This document shows, piece by piece, positions 27,301 through 34,290 of a stretch of DNA of 64,000 bases (its first letter is position 1; every line of letters begins with the position of its first letter). A model generated the notes under the pieces. It was not told the DNA's origin, made no database searches, and saw nothing but the letters and a program-made list of their open reading frames with translations. A program made the position numbers and the translations under genes. Source of the DNA: Sweltsa coloradensis (lineage: Eukaryota > Arthropoda > Insecta > Plecoptera > Chloroperlidae); the NCBI GenBank assembly GCA_024449915.1, contig JAMZAV010000794.1:1-64000 (forward strand), read 5' to 3'.

Positions 27301-29097
27301 AAGACCCTTTGGGAACAAAAATCGTAATTTGTACTTATGACCCCGGCGACGAATAATTAACAACGGTTTTATTCTCACTCTTTTCATTAGGCCTAAATGA
27401 CCCGGCATTCCACCATGTGTAACATACAAGATGTTTAATACAGCCTGGGACCCGGCACCTCCAAAAAAATTGAGCTTTTTTTAAAATTTCGGCCTTATCG
27501 TTAGCTGGGTTTTTTGTGTAGGCCCAAAAGTGATAAACAAATAATTTCTTTAAAAAAAAAAAAAAAAAAAAAAAAATTTAACTAAACTTTTTGCGAATTT
27601 AAAAACCCTCAACCGTCCACAAAAACGTTTAAACGTTTAAACGTCCCACCCCTCCCCCCCACTAGTAAACAATCAAGTTTCCAAAGTCTTATTTGCCATA
27701 AAAACCTTTTTAACCATATCACTACAAAACTCCCTTCCTTTCTTTTCCACCCCCCCCCTAAACATCCCCAAAATCCATCCCCTAATCGGCTAGAGGGAAA
27801 AAAGCATCACTAAAACCCAATCCCTAAATGCTAGGGTTTAAAAAGTCCGAAACTTTAGATTGGCCTACCACATTAACCCTTGGCCTCTAAAATTAAAGTG
27901 GTTTTTTCATTTTAAGGAAGCTAAACAGCTAGTTCATCCCCCCTTTCCCCCAAAAATTAAAATATTTACTTTGTCATGTTCACTCATTCATATCATAGGC
28001 CTACTTTTTTGGGTGCATCCCCCCATGCAAACGAATATTCAACCTCCAAAAAAAGAGAAAATTTGCATTATGGGGCGTTTCCAGGAGGCATACCCTACTT
28101 GTAGAGAGCTTTTCAAGGAACTAGGAATACCTACTCTGGCCTGCTCTCTTATTCAAGCTGCAGCGATATTTGTTCGTTCCTACCCTAATCTTTTCCCTCT
28201 AAACACCTCTGTCCACTCCCATTTTACAAGAGCAAATCTACAAATTCACATTCCCAACCATAAACTAACCCTATTCTCAAAAGGTCCACAATATCTAGCT
28301 TTAACTCTATATATAACAAGCTACCAAACAATACAAGAACCTGTCCCCCCCCCCCCTCCATTTCAACTTTTAATTCCAGCATGAAATCATTTTTAAAATC
28401 CAAAAGTTTCTACTCTCTCAATGAATATCTCTCTGCATGAAATGTAATGTAACATAGGCCTAAATAGAAATACCTAGGGCCTACCTATCTATTCATCAAT
28501 CAATCATTATATTACAGAGTTTGAGGCCTAGCTCAGTTAGCCTATATTTCATTTTTTGTACGTTCATCATAGATATTAATATTATTATTAACCTATGTTA
28601 ATATTAAGAATTATTCACTTCACTCTAGTCTACTAGGCTACTACAACAACAACAACAACAACAGGTCTAAGCTTACTCCCCGGCTGGAGCTAACCACCAC
28701 CGTACGCCCTACCGTTACTCCCCGGCTGGTCCCTCTTAGATTTCTTATAACGAATCCCAGAGCCCTATTCCTGATCCCCCCAACACAAATCCTCTGCCAA
28801 CATCACCCCCAAGTAGGCCCTACTTACAAGTTCCTACTTTTTCCATAACAGTGTGGCCTAGGCCTAGGCCTAGGCTAGGCCTCGCTAGGCTAACCTAAAA
28901 ATTAGTCCCATGGGTTACCTAGGTTAGCCTCTAAAGCCGAACCGTTTAAAGGTGGGGCCAGGCAATACTCCAATATTGAAACAGAAGCCGTTACGTTTCT
29001 TATCATGTACATAATTATCATCTATGCAAAAGTAATAGATTATTTGGAAGCCAAGAAAGAAATTTATAAACAACTTACTTCTCCCGAACGCCGCCAT
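6079..29097 (-). CDS. MRPL1: Mitochondrial large ribosomal subunit protein uL1m, five coding exons
   Basis: The protein is a structural part of the mitochondrial large ribosomal subunit, forming the L1 stalk through which deacylated tRNA leaves the E site; this role is known for the family. Coding exons on the minus strand are 29079-29097, 19641-19839, 11808-12189, 9515-9748 and 6079-6369. Every intron is GT...AG and phases run 1, 2, 0, 0, giving about 374 codons (human protein about 325). The N-terminus MAAFGRSCL followed by Arg-rich sequence fits a mitochondrial presequence. Recognisable L1 segments include GFIPHNLRGKDR, AKYYKWRVYNFCEAVQCH, PHPFDHGDERSIIVF, ATLAGGVELIKEIQ, IAHPNILPDLASVRGLMKKK and RPKREGPFITRVLLKS. 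The C-terminus is an acidic Asp/Glu tract. The introns are full of transposons. No frameshift or premature stop was seen. Confidence 0.93.
7002..7640 (-). mobile_element. Helentron-associated non-autonomous element, copy 4 (inverted)
   Basis: Read on the minus strand it starts TGGATGAGG, includes 'gaagcgaagattccatttca' and 'gattccggctaaaccgatac', and ends GCTCATTCAACAACGCG ... CTAGT at 7002. It lies in MRPL1 intron 4 and resembles copy 1 most closely. Confidence 0.6.
7643..8378. mobile_element. Probable non-autonomous hAT element
   Basis: Ends CAGTGGTTCTCAACCTTATT and TTGAGAACCGCTG form the imperfect inverted termini common in Charlie-type hAT elements. There is C-rich sequence inside the left end and GGCGGCCCCCC inside the right. 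No matching 8-bp TSD is visible, partly because the left flank is the end of the Helentron-like copy 4. No transposase ORF. Confidence 0.55.
8985..9106 (-). repeat. Dispersed repeat of the 'GGGTGACCAGACGTCCCGG' type
   Basis: On the minus strand this begins AGGGTGACCAGACGTCCCGG and repeats CCGGGAC-type motifs several times. It resembles a repeat family seen in many animal genomes; boundaries and class are uncertain. Confidence 0.35.
9195..9390 (-). repeat. tRNA-derived SINE, truncated copy
   Basis: It shares 'gccagaatcaacaaggc', 'attcctaag', 'tgatggacttaagtc'-like and 'cagaagttagaaaaacttct' with the better copy at 30118-30548. The right end is a decayed tRNA-like head (ggcaattgaaccctgg as T-arm complement). 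It lies in MRPL1 intron 4. Confidence 0.5.
9515..9748 (-). CDS. MRPL1: MRPL1 coding exon 4
   Basis: Acceptor 'ttttgtgttccag', donor AAA/gtaagt; exactly 78 codons, phase 0 at both ends. It encodes FQFAIAHPNILPDLASVRG, MKKKFPNPKSGSMGTNIEE and DFGWIETPIGK, the most conserved part of the L1 protein. Confidence 0.95.
9891..10620. other. MRPL1 intron 3 DNA, nothing recognised
   Basis: AT-rich intronic DNA with short sequence echoes (ggtaaattacc) but no ORF, TIR or RNA gene that can be supported. Confidence 0.4.
10622..11288 (+). mobile_element. Helentron-like element, family B, with tRNA-like insert
   Basis: It begins with a GAGCGGAGCGATTGAG-type 5' end, then 'gccaaaccgctgaacagatt', a motif shared with copies at 42895-43440 and 45520-46096. 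It ends in 'ggctcactcactttg', a hairpin and CCCCAGT. The last 185 bp (11106-11288) form an imperfect palindrome with arms of about 47 bp built from the element's own 3' end. A tRNA-like stretch lies at 10877-10938. Confidence 0.5.
10877..10938 (+). repeat. tRNA-like sequence inside Helentron-like element
   Basis: 'gccatggcatagtggtaagc' looks like a D-arm and 'gttggggttcgatacccg' like a T-arm with the usual TTCGA loop. The acceptor ends do not pair well and no clean anticodon arm is evident, so a functional tRNA is unlikely. Confidence 0.4.
11808..12189 (-). CDS. MRPL1: MRPL1 coding exon 3
   Basis: Acceptor 'ttttaattttag', donor CAG/gtatat. It completes the split Arg codon AG/G and ends in phase 0. 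It encodes DNVWLAKYYKWRVYNF, ETHHQSIYNVPDAIL and the SIIVFCKTPE and AGATLAGGVELIKEI blocks of the L1 fold. Confidence 0.95.
12817..12887 (-). repeat. tRNA-like sequence (tRNA-Phe-like arms), left arm
   Basis: On the minus strand: acceptor GGCTGCA pairing with TGTAGTC, a D-arm GCTC/GAGC with AGTTGGTA loop, and a T-arm with TTCGATC loop. Between AGAGC and AGGTC there are 16 bases rather than the usual 18, so the anticodon stem is one pair short. The loop would read CCGGATA, with C instead of U at position 33. The sequence resembles tRNA-Phe outside the anticodon arm. It is probably tRNA-derived and not a working gene. Confidence 0.55.
13079..13153 (+). repeat. tRNA-like sequence, right arm
   Basis: Mirror copy of the preceding tRNA-like unit. 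D-arm and T-arm (CCGGGTTCGATCCCCGG) are clean, but the acceptor 3' side carries an extra ccta, breaking the stem. Same short anticodon arm (loop CCGGACA). Confidence 0.55.
13237..13400 (+). repeat. ATCGATATC-rich inverted end, left copy
   Basis: 'ttagtgttgcccaacaatat' followed by dense cgatatcgatatcg palindromes. The inverted counterpart is at 19208-19338 ('atcgttgggcaacactaat'). The pair may be the two ends of one 6.1-kb composite element or two separate MITEs in opposite orientation. Confidence 0.55.
13739..15884. mobile_element. 2.1-kb foldback element with arms of about 700 bp
   Basis: The ends GGTCATTCCATATCAAAT and ATTTGATTTGGAATGACC are inverted. The match continues through the T/A tracts, 'aatctggtttgagctcaccc' against 'gggtgagctcaaaccagatt', up to 'ccaaggtgtcaaccaaatat' against 'atatggttgacaccttgg'. 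The central loop (about 14420-15180) is unique and has no ORF with recognisable content. Long terminal inverted repeats without a transposase fit a Foldback-type non-autonomous transposon. It lies in MRPL1 intron 2. Confidence 0.8.
16134..18620 (-). pseudogene. LINE (Jockey/CR1-like) ORF2 remnant, interrupted by a MITE
   Basis: Read on the minus strand: the end of an APE-type endonuclease (EVIISAISDHYAQAI with the SDH motif, about 18540-18590), a basic linker (18093-18404), RT block 'SIGPDGLSSFLIKK' and 'IRNYRPVSI' (about 17600-17880), 'ADNVVTALDQ'-like region and YMDLSKAFDCVEY (about 17390), PQGSILGPLFFNIL and LLYADDATT (about 17110-17230), KFLGLYID (about 16890), VVYYALIESHLSYG (about 16580-16620), and the C-terminus FNKLPAIIKNKPTDTF...IEDFL (16134-16325). 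Frameshifts occur near 17330, 17575 and 17940. It is non-functional. The 5' end is unclear and lies near 18.7 kb. Confidence 0.85.
16622..16763. mobile_element. 142-bp MITE inserted in the LINE, TA target duplication
   Basis: Near-perfect TIRs TAGGCGCTCCACGCTAAGAA / TTCTTAGCGTGGAGCGCCTA continue into GCGCGCGC stretches. TA flanks at 16620-16621 and 16764-16765 are the target duplication. Removing the element and one TA joins ...TTG CTG TTA to GTA GTG TAC TAT GCC in frame, restoring the reverse transcriptase reading. TA targets fit Tc1/mariner-like MITEs. Confidence 0.88.
18859..18899. repeat. Perfect 18-bp hairpin
   Basis: CAGTTTAAATTAAAACAT and its exact inverse are separated by gtg. AT-rich, within MRPL1 intron 2; probably a small MITE remnant. 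Confidence 0.6.
19051..19092. repeat. Short inverted repeat
   Basis: CACAGATAACTC and GAGTTATCTGTG flank an 18-bp AT-rich spacer. Confidence 0.5.
19208..19338 (-). repeat. ATCGATATC-rich inverted end, right copy
   Basis: Inverted relative of 13237-13400, ending 'tatcgttgggcaacactaat'. The outer flanks of both copies are TATATA tracts followed by the tRNA-bearing foldback elements, so the whole arrangement is mirror-symmetric. Confidence 0.55.
19370..19595. mobile_element. Foldback element with a single tRNA-like sequence in the loop
   Basis: Left 'atgtttcaccttggctttat' to 'gttagtactttagacagaa' and right 'ttctgtctaaagtactaac' to 'ataaagccaaggtgaaacat' are near-perfect inverted arms of about 65 bp. 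The loop holds a minus-strand tRNA-like sequence (19452-19523). It is the same family as 12784-13205 but contains one tRNA unit instead of two. Confidence 0.8.
19452..19523 (-). repeat. tRNA-like sequence in foldback loop
   Basis: D-arm 'agctcagttggtaagagc' and T-arm 'cccgggttccatccccgg' are clear. Again there are 16 bases between AGAGC and AGGTC, with a 4-bp stem TGGC/GCCA and loop CCGGAAA. The acceptor stem is imperfect. tRNA-derived, probably not expressed as tRNA. Confidence 0.5.
19641..19839 (-). CDS. MRPL1: MRPL1 coding exon 2
   Basis: Acceptor 'tattattttcag' before GC and donor AG/gttagt. It encodes the end of the presequence and the RSFAARKGTREKARKKKVKV and GFIPHNLRGKDR segments of animal uL1m. 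An in-frame ATG inside the intron upstream is not the real start. Intron 1, on the 5' side, is 9.2 kb. Confidence 0.93.
20217..20335. mobile_element. Palindromic MITE, core 'TTTAACGTCGCTATTTTAAA' family, copy 1
   Basis: 'cctaacgtcgctattttaaa' is mirrored by 'gaaaatagcgacgttaaagg'. The same core occurs at 29655-29993 and, repeated three times, at 58314-58518. The 3' flank 'aaaaacgtgatgattctatt' is also shared with the 29.7-kb copy. Confidence 0.6.
21261..22230 (+). mobile_element. hAT (Charlie/ZBED5-like) element inside LINE ORF1
   Basis: Ends CAGCAGTTCTCAAAGTGGGG and AAGTTTGAGAACCACTG are inverted. The 8-bp flanks gcctacac (21253-21260) and ccctacac (22231-22238) differ at one base. Inside, near 21770-22090, lies the C-terminal dimerisation region of a hAT transposase: VLSATALLALLPFPSTYLCE, LAFSTLTVLITKNRNRLN, and, in a shifted frame, AISTLNPRISLLMSGKQRAT. 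The transposase is broken by stops and truncated, so the copy is dead. Confidence 0.88.
27195..27665. mobile_element. Insertion with AAACGTTTAAACGTTTAAAC termini in LINE ORF2
   Basis: The LINE frame breaks right after ...VSEVPQ (27178-27190). A block follows rich in acgtttaacc motifs at the left and 'aaacgtttaaacgtttaaac' at the right, with a T tract and a 27-bp A tract inside. GGGAGGG at the left mirrors CCTCCC at the right. Probably a hAT-like MITE; boundaries are approximate and no clean TSD was seen. Confidence 0.45.
28445..29070. other. MRPL1 intron 1, 5' end; TAGGCC-rich
   Basis: No ORF or element recognised. It includes a CAA repeat (28642-28662) and a run of overlapping taggcctaggccta motifs (28857-28890), a local cluster of the octamer that is common across the window. 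Confidence 0.5.
29079..29097 (-). CDS. MRPL1: MRPL1 coding exon 1
   Basis: Only 19 coding bases: ATG GCG GCG TTC GGG AGA A, followed by the strong donor GTAAGT. It was placed because its single left-over base joins exactly to the GC at the start of exon 2 (phase 1) to make Ser. The sense context 'aacATGGCGG' fits a eukaryotic start. Too short to find as an ORF. Confidence 0.85.
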
Positions 29098-29320
29098 GTT
29101 TATATTACCAACTTCACAGAAATAAAATATAATTAATTATCAGTCCGCCACACATTCTCCGACAAGACGACATCACCAAGTGAGACCGGAGGGAAACTAG
29201 CATTGACACCAGGACGAAGCACCACGGAGAGCGTGCGCAGCAAAACCGTAGCAAACAAAATTTAATTGAAAATTGGCCGGAAATACATTCTATCATGTTT
29301 AATAAAAATCATAAAATATA
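29098..29320 (-). promoter_or_regulatory. Probable MRPL1 5' UTR / promoter region
   Basis: DNA just upstream of the MRPL1 start on the minus strand. Moderately GC-rich around 29150-29240, with no TATA box at a useful distance. A related copy of 29216-29310 recurs at about 30733-30830. The transcription start cannot be placed from sequence alone. Confidence 0.35.
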
Positions 29321-29654
29321 TTTTTAATATTTTTGTGGATATTTTTTTAAATGCTAATACGCTTCGCCCAAAATCGCCCAAAATCGAATTGTTTATCAAA
29401 TATGGCTGTATCTCGTCAACTAGTGTAGCATTCGGGCGTTAACACAACGCCCAAATTAGGAAAACTAATAGCACAGATAATAGAGTACACTACGTCGTGT
29501 ACTCTGCTAATAGGCTAGAACTTGCGTCAAAAATCGATTTCATCTGGCACCGGGAAAATGTTTATCATAAACATGGCCATAACTCGTAAACTGGTAGTAG
29601 TACCTAGTGACTATGGCTGGGATACACTAGTGTGGCATATGGGTGTGATCAAGG

Positions 29655-29993
29655 TACTTACGTAGTTGGTGTGACCCAACTTTTCAAAAAAAAAATTTTT
29701 TTTTTTACTCAACCTACAAAACCTTTAACGTCGCTATTTAAAACAGAAAATGACTTTTAATGGAAAAGTACTTTCGTTTAAAATAGCGACGTTAAAGGTT
29801 TTGAAGTTTTTTTTGTTACTGTTACACCAAAAACGTGATGATTCTATTTAGATTTTTGGTGCTGAATGTAATAAAATAGTACACAATGAGTTGTTTTTGA
29901 CTTATATTTCATCAATGGTGAGTGTTTATGTTGATTTTAGTTGAAAACACGGTATGAAAAGTTGGGTCACACCAACTACGTAAGTACCGTGAT
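29655..29993. mobile_element. Palindromic MITE, core-sharing family, copy 2
   Basis: Outer TIRs GTACTTACGTAGTTGGTGTG / CACACCAACTACGTAAGTAC continue into gacccaactttt. Nested inside is a second palindrome, 'aaacctttaacgtcgctatt' with 'aatagcgacgttaaaggttt'. Total about 339 bp, no ORF. Confidence 0.75.
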
Positions 29994-30117
29994 CAGAACA
30001 ACGCCCTAGATAAGAAAACCAAGGTACTAAAACATGCGCCAAAATCGATTTCCATCTAGCACCGGAAAAATGTTTATCATAAACATGGCTGTATCTCGTA
30101 AACTAAGGCTGGGATAA

Positions 30118-30548
30118 TAAAATAATAATAATAATAAATTTTTATTTAGAGTCTGCCCACTCAGTTATATAACTGATTTTCAGTGGGGACTTAAATCAAA
30201 GCGACCAAGCCAACCCTGCAGGTTCCGACGCAATCGACGAGTGAGCGATAACCAACCAAAGATCGATATTTTTAATAGGAAATATAGCAATCAGTGGTAT
30301 GGACAGTGCGAACACCCGCGAATCAACGCCAGAATCAACAAGGCCGATTCAGAACAACTCTGAAATTTATTATGTGCTTCGTTGCTAGGACGGCTCCAAA
30401 GTCACCGTTTACAAATTCCTAAGACAAGAACTGATGGACTTAAGTCCAAATCAGAAGTTAAAAAACTTCTGACTTAAGCGGGAATCGAACCCCGGACCTT
30501 CTGCATTGGGAAGCAGATACGCTAACAACAAGACCAACGAGCCACACA
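30118..30548 (-). repeat. tRNA-derived SINE
   Basis: The minus strand begins with a tRNA-like head (30476-30545): a D-arm-like 'ggtcttgttgttagcg', an anticodon-arm-like 'ctgcttcccaatgcagaag' and T-arm 'ccggggttcgattcccg'. The body contains 'ttctgatttggacttaagtc' and ends in a TTA-type microsatellite (30119-30140). Head, body and simple tail give a SINE. A second copy lies at 9195-9390. Confidence 0.7.
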
Positions 30549-30847
30549 TGTGTGGCATGGGCGTTATCACAACAACGCCTAGATTAGGAAAACCAATACT
30601 AGAACATGCGCCAAAATCGATTTCCATCTAGCACCGGAAAAATGTTTATCATAAACATGGCTTATCTCGTAAACTAAGGCTGGGATACACATGTGTGGCA
30701 TATGGGCGTTATCACGAAAATGCCTAGATCCCAAAGCTCCACAGAGAGCGTGCGCGGCAAACACGTAGCAAACAATATTTCATTAAAAATAGTCAGGAAA
30801 AACATTCTATCAAGTTTAATTTTAATTATAAGTCTAATATTCTAATA

Positions 30848-31063
30848 TGTATATGTATAAATGAACTAGGTTTTTGGGTTATAATGCCACGTTTATTTAC
30901 ATTAGGCCAACGTTTCGATGAAATTTCACTCATCTTCTTCAGGGCCATCACAACTTAATATATAAAAAACGAAAACTACATTACATTGATAAATACAGAA
31001 CAAAACTGTAATGTAAATAAACGTGGCATTATAACCGAAAAACCTAGTTCATTCATTCATATC
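30848..31063 (-). repeat. Palindrome with a Penelope-type hammerhead-like core
   Basis: Inverted arms of about 55 bp ('gaactaggtttttgggttat' against 'ataaccgaaaaacctagttc', and 'atgccacgtttatttacatt' and its inverse) enclose a minus-strand segment. That segment reads CCCTGAAGAAGATGAG, then a hairpin, then CATCGAAACGTTGG. Penelope-like retroelement LTRs commonly carry CTGATGA...GAAAC hammerhead motifs beside an ACGTTTCGA sequence. Here the core has CTGAAGA, so it would be a mutated copy. Confidence 0.45.
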
Positions 31064-31379
31064 GGCCACGAAAATATCCAAATATAATATCCAATATATA
31101 TATATATATATCCAACATTGGCTTAACCATCCCCCCCCAAAAGAAACATTTTGGAACCATCCCCACAAAACGAAACACAGCAATTTTACATAACATACCA
31201 TATCTTGTGTTTTCTCGACTCAAATTTAATTCATATTTTTGTAAAGGTCGTTTAGAGCTTGACTTACTTAAAGCGTACCGATATTAACCATCTCCCCCCC
31301 CCAAGAAATAATTCCAATTCGACCACTGATCCAACACAACTTACCAGCTTTTTTATTGTATAATGAAAGAACTTTAAAA

Positions 31380-31757
31380 CGAACCCCACTGCATCTTACG
31401 TACAAAACCCATTGCTCGATAATGGCCGACTATCTGGCAAAGATGGGAGCCAAGTTGCAGCTATGTCTTTGCAGTTTATTAAAACTACAATCAAGTTGGC
31501 AAGGAGACGAGGAAGCAGTATGAAGAAATAGCATGGAGGATACGATGGGAGCCGTTGCTGAGAAGAGATAGAGATGTCAAGAGGAAAGTGGTCGATCGAG
31601 GAAGAAAGAAGTGTAGTTGTGGCAAAGTTTCGAATGGAAACAGGCCACGACTACCTACAGGCCCATCTTCACAGAATAGGTGTGGTTGATTCACCCACAA
31701 TATCCAGGATGCTATCCAACTAGAAATATGTGTGTCCCTAAAGGCAGAAAGGGACCA
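31380..31757 (+). pseudogene. LINE ORF2 C-terminus (RNase H / terminal domain), copy 1
   Basis: In one frame the sequence reads VAKFRMETGHDYLQAHLHRI followed by GVVDSPT, a segment typical of the C-terminus of I- and Jockey-type LINE polyproteins, with stops and shifts on both sides. It matches 38760-39190 at DNA level. The Cys-rich end expected after DSPT is lost in a GAA tract. Confidence 0.65.
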
Positions 31758-31871
31758 AGAAGAAGAAGAAGAAGAAAGAAGAAGAAGAAGAAGAAGAAGA
31801 AGAAGAAGAAGAAGAAGAAGAAGAAGAAGAAGAAAAGAAGAAGAAGAAGAAGAAGAAGAAGAAGAAGAAGC
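31757..31871. repeat. GAA microsatellite
   Basis: About 37 GAA triplets with one interruption, directly after the LINE fragment. A sister tract follows the second LINE copy. The long Ser/Leu or Lys/Arg ORFs across it are artefacts. Confidence 0.95.
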
Positions 31872-31895
31872 TTTTAGGTAGGTTATCAAGTAGAC

Positions 31896-33947
31896 CTTAA
31901 AGGGGCTAAAAACCCCAAAATGATTTTTTTACCACGTGATCTATAGCACAATACTACACTTAAATGACCGTTTAAAAAATTATATCTTGTAACTGTGATT
32001 TAACACGATTTTTTTTTAATTTTTTTGATCCAGAAATTAGCAAAATTGGTGTTTTGGAAAATTTCCTAAATCGGCTTTAAACTGCTTCTTTTTCGGTCCA
32101 CATAGATACTAGAGCATAGTACCAATCTAAAATGCCCCTTTATAACATCGTGTCTTGAAACTGTGCCCAAATATACCTAATCCTGTCAAATAAGATCTGA
32201 TATTGACGTTTAGAGGAAAAAATTGCGATGTCGCTGAATTTTTGCAGAGACCTTCCTTATATAATACTAATCAACATATTAAAACTCCCCTACAATCGGA
32301 CTGGAGCTTCGGCCGCCATATTGGAAAATGGCGGCCAAAAAGTGTTGGTTAACGAATATCTCCAAATTGGTTGGAGATAGACAAAATGTTGAAATAGCAA
32401 AAATATTCCCCATTCAATTCCCTACAAAAAAGGTGTCTTCTATAGTTTTGGTAAGGCAAAGGTTACGTCAAAAATCGTGGTTTATGTGTTGCTTATTGGA
32501 GTACCAGCTAATTTTCTAATTTTCACGACCAGCATCAAACAATGCCCGGTAAATCCGTAAGAAATCGATTTAAATACCAAAGGGCTTTTGTACGGGTTCA
32601 TGAAAGCTTCCATTACTATTTTTAAAAATCAGGTCTGCGAAATCGGATTTTGCATTTACCGGAATTTGGGGTTTTTCCATTGTTGGCATTTCCTCAAAAA
32701 TGCCATATTTGACTGTCCATTATTAAGCACTAAATTGCATTAGAGGAAAAAATCTTTCTATGCACATTGAAATGACTTAAATAGTGATCCGATTACAACC
32801 AAAGTTTAAATCCAATATGGCTGCTAATTCCTAATATCCACAAAATCAAGGTGAATTATGTAACAAAAAGAGTGTAAAAACAGCACAAAAACAGTTATTC
32901 ATATTGTGAATATTAGGAACTTCAGCCACATTGGATTTAAACTTTGATTGTAATCGGATCATTATTTAAGTCATTTCAATGTGCATAGAAATAATTTTTC
33001 CTCTTATGTTATTTTAGTGCTTAAAAATGGACAGTGAAATATGGCATTTTTGAGGAAATGCCAACAATGGAAAAACCCAAAATTCCGGGTAAATGCAAAA
33101 TCCGATTTCGCTTACCTGATTTTTTAAAATACTAATGGAAGCTTTCATGAACCCCGTACAAAAGTCATTTTGTATTTAAATCGATTTCTTACGGATTTAC
33201 CGGGCATTGTTTGATGCTGGTCGCGAAAATAAGGAAATTAGCTGGTATTCCAATAAGCAACACATAAACCACGATTTTTGTGACGTAACCTTTGCCCTTA
33301 CCAAAACTATAGAACTCACCTTTTTTGTAGGGAATTGAATGGGGAATATTTTTGCCATTTCAACATTTTGTCTATCTCAAACCAATTTGGAGATATTCGA
33401 TAACCAACACTTTTTGGCCGCCATTTTCCAATATGGCGGCCGAAGCTCTAGTCCGATTGTAGGGGAGTTTTAGTATGTTGGTTAGTATCATTTAAGGAAG
33501 GTCTCTGCAAAAATTCAGCGACATCGCAATTTTTCCTCCAAAAATTCTTATTTGACAGGATTAACCCTCAAACACGCAAAAATAAGCATTCCAAAAACAC
33601 ACCCCATCTTGGTAATCAGAATATTTTGACCATACTACTTGCCCAAATTACAAAACAAAATATAGAGAACTTACAGAAAAGGCTGTCGAGTACGACAATA
33701 ATGGCCAATATTTTTTTGGATCAAAATCCTCCAAAGGTCACGGGGCATAAAGATCGTTCCCAATGTGATTTCTTTGGGAGATTTTTGCCGATGCGGACCA
33801 TAGGCTCGAAAATGCATGGTTGACAATTTTTTGGTGAGGGTCATGGTGGCCCCAATAATTTCTTGTTAATGCTAAATTCATTACTAGTCAGCCTGAATGA
33901 AAATATATTTTTGAGTTTAAGCGGTTTAAATACCCCTTTTATATCCC
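31896..33947. mobile_element. 2.05-kb foldback-type insertion
   Basis: The flanks continue one into the other when compared with the sister locus at 39400 ('gttatcaaaccttaatatcc'), so this block is inserted. The ends, AAGGGGCTAAAAACC and GGTTTAAATACCCCTT, are imperfectly inverted and TTA lies on both sides. The interior holds a large palindrome (32177-33563) with arms of about 660 bp and a 55-bp loop, including 'ttggaaaatggcggccaaaa' and its inverse. No recognisable ORF. Confidence 0.75.
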
Positions 33948-34290
33948 CGTCAGTAAATTTTGTGCTGTGAAAATGAAATAACCTTGTTTAAAGTGAAAAC
34001 TAGGCACAAGGAGCCACATTTAAATCTGTCGCGAGACCTATCTATCCTTTAAATGTCAACAACAATTATAATGCCTATTGAAGATGTCCTACATATACAT
34101 AGATGCCGGGACATTAAATACAGCTTGAAATGCAAATGACCATGCATTGAAGGCTACATTAATGTTATTATAAAGTCCAATGATGGATTACAGCGCCTTG
34201 TCAATCTCAAAGATGATTGCAGTCATCTGTAAGATCATAGATAACATTTGCCAACCACCGATTTGCTAATCTGGAATTTAATCTCCAGGT
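33948..34290 (+). repeat. Leader segment of the array-bearing LINE, copy 1
   Basis: 'atatccccgtcagtaaat' through 'gatggattacagcgccttgt' and 'gatgattgcagtcatctgta' to 'atcctctgtcacggagacca'. The same segment precedes the 69-bp arrays at 39385-39775 and 43441-43620. Confidence 0.8.

Larger units (their letters stand above)
20780..28440 (+). pseudogene. Decayed near full-length LINE (CR1/L2-like) with ORF1 and ORF2
   Basis: ORF1: 'NNIQTELCYYNITSKSAFGK' and ELLERL (about 20930-21010) match a SAP-type DNA-binding pattern. After the hAT insertion come Cys-rich sequence, then an SGNH-esterase-like region with VIADSMFNG (about 23008), VIIHNGTNS (about 23147) and GGLHPSKKG (about 23411). ORF2: endonuclease SEHWL (25333), YRSPKG (25568), GDLNIDLL (about 25665) and FSDHHLLTL (about 25867); RT IIPIYKK (about 26730), NYRSISPLSSFSKIYE (about 26770), FYDLSKAFDTI (about 26980) and the LINE C-terminus (ELGIPTLACSLIQ, 28110; YSLNEYLSA to 28440). 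There are many stops and shifts. It lies antisense in MRPL1 intron 1. CR1 and L2 elements are known to carry ORF1 esterases. Confidence 0.8.
29520..30730. repeat. Direct repeats upstream of MRPL1
   Basis: A block containing 'aaaatcgatttccatctagc', 'accggaaaaatgtttatcat' and 'ctcgtaaactaaggctggga' occurs near 29527, 30042 and 30610. Together with the repeat of the promoter-proximal segment (29216 and 30733), this indicates duplication of upstream DNA at about 1.5 kb spacing, later separated by a MITE and a SINE. Confidence 0.7.

Noticed and set aside
31491..31889. Long Ser/Leu-rich and Lys/Arg-rich ORFs over the GAA tract
   Set aside because: They are translations of a trinucleotide microsatellite and of a broken LINE on the opposite strand.
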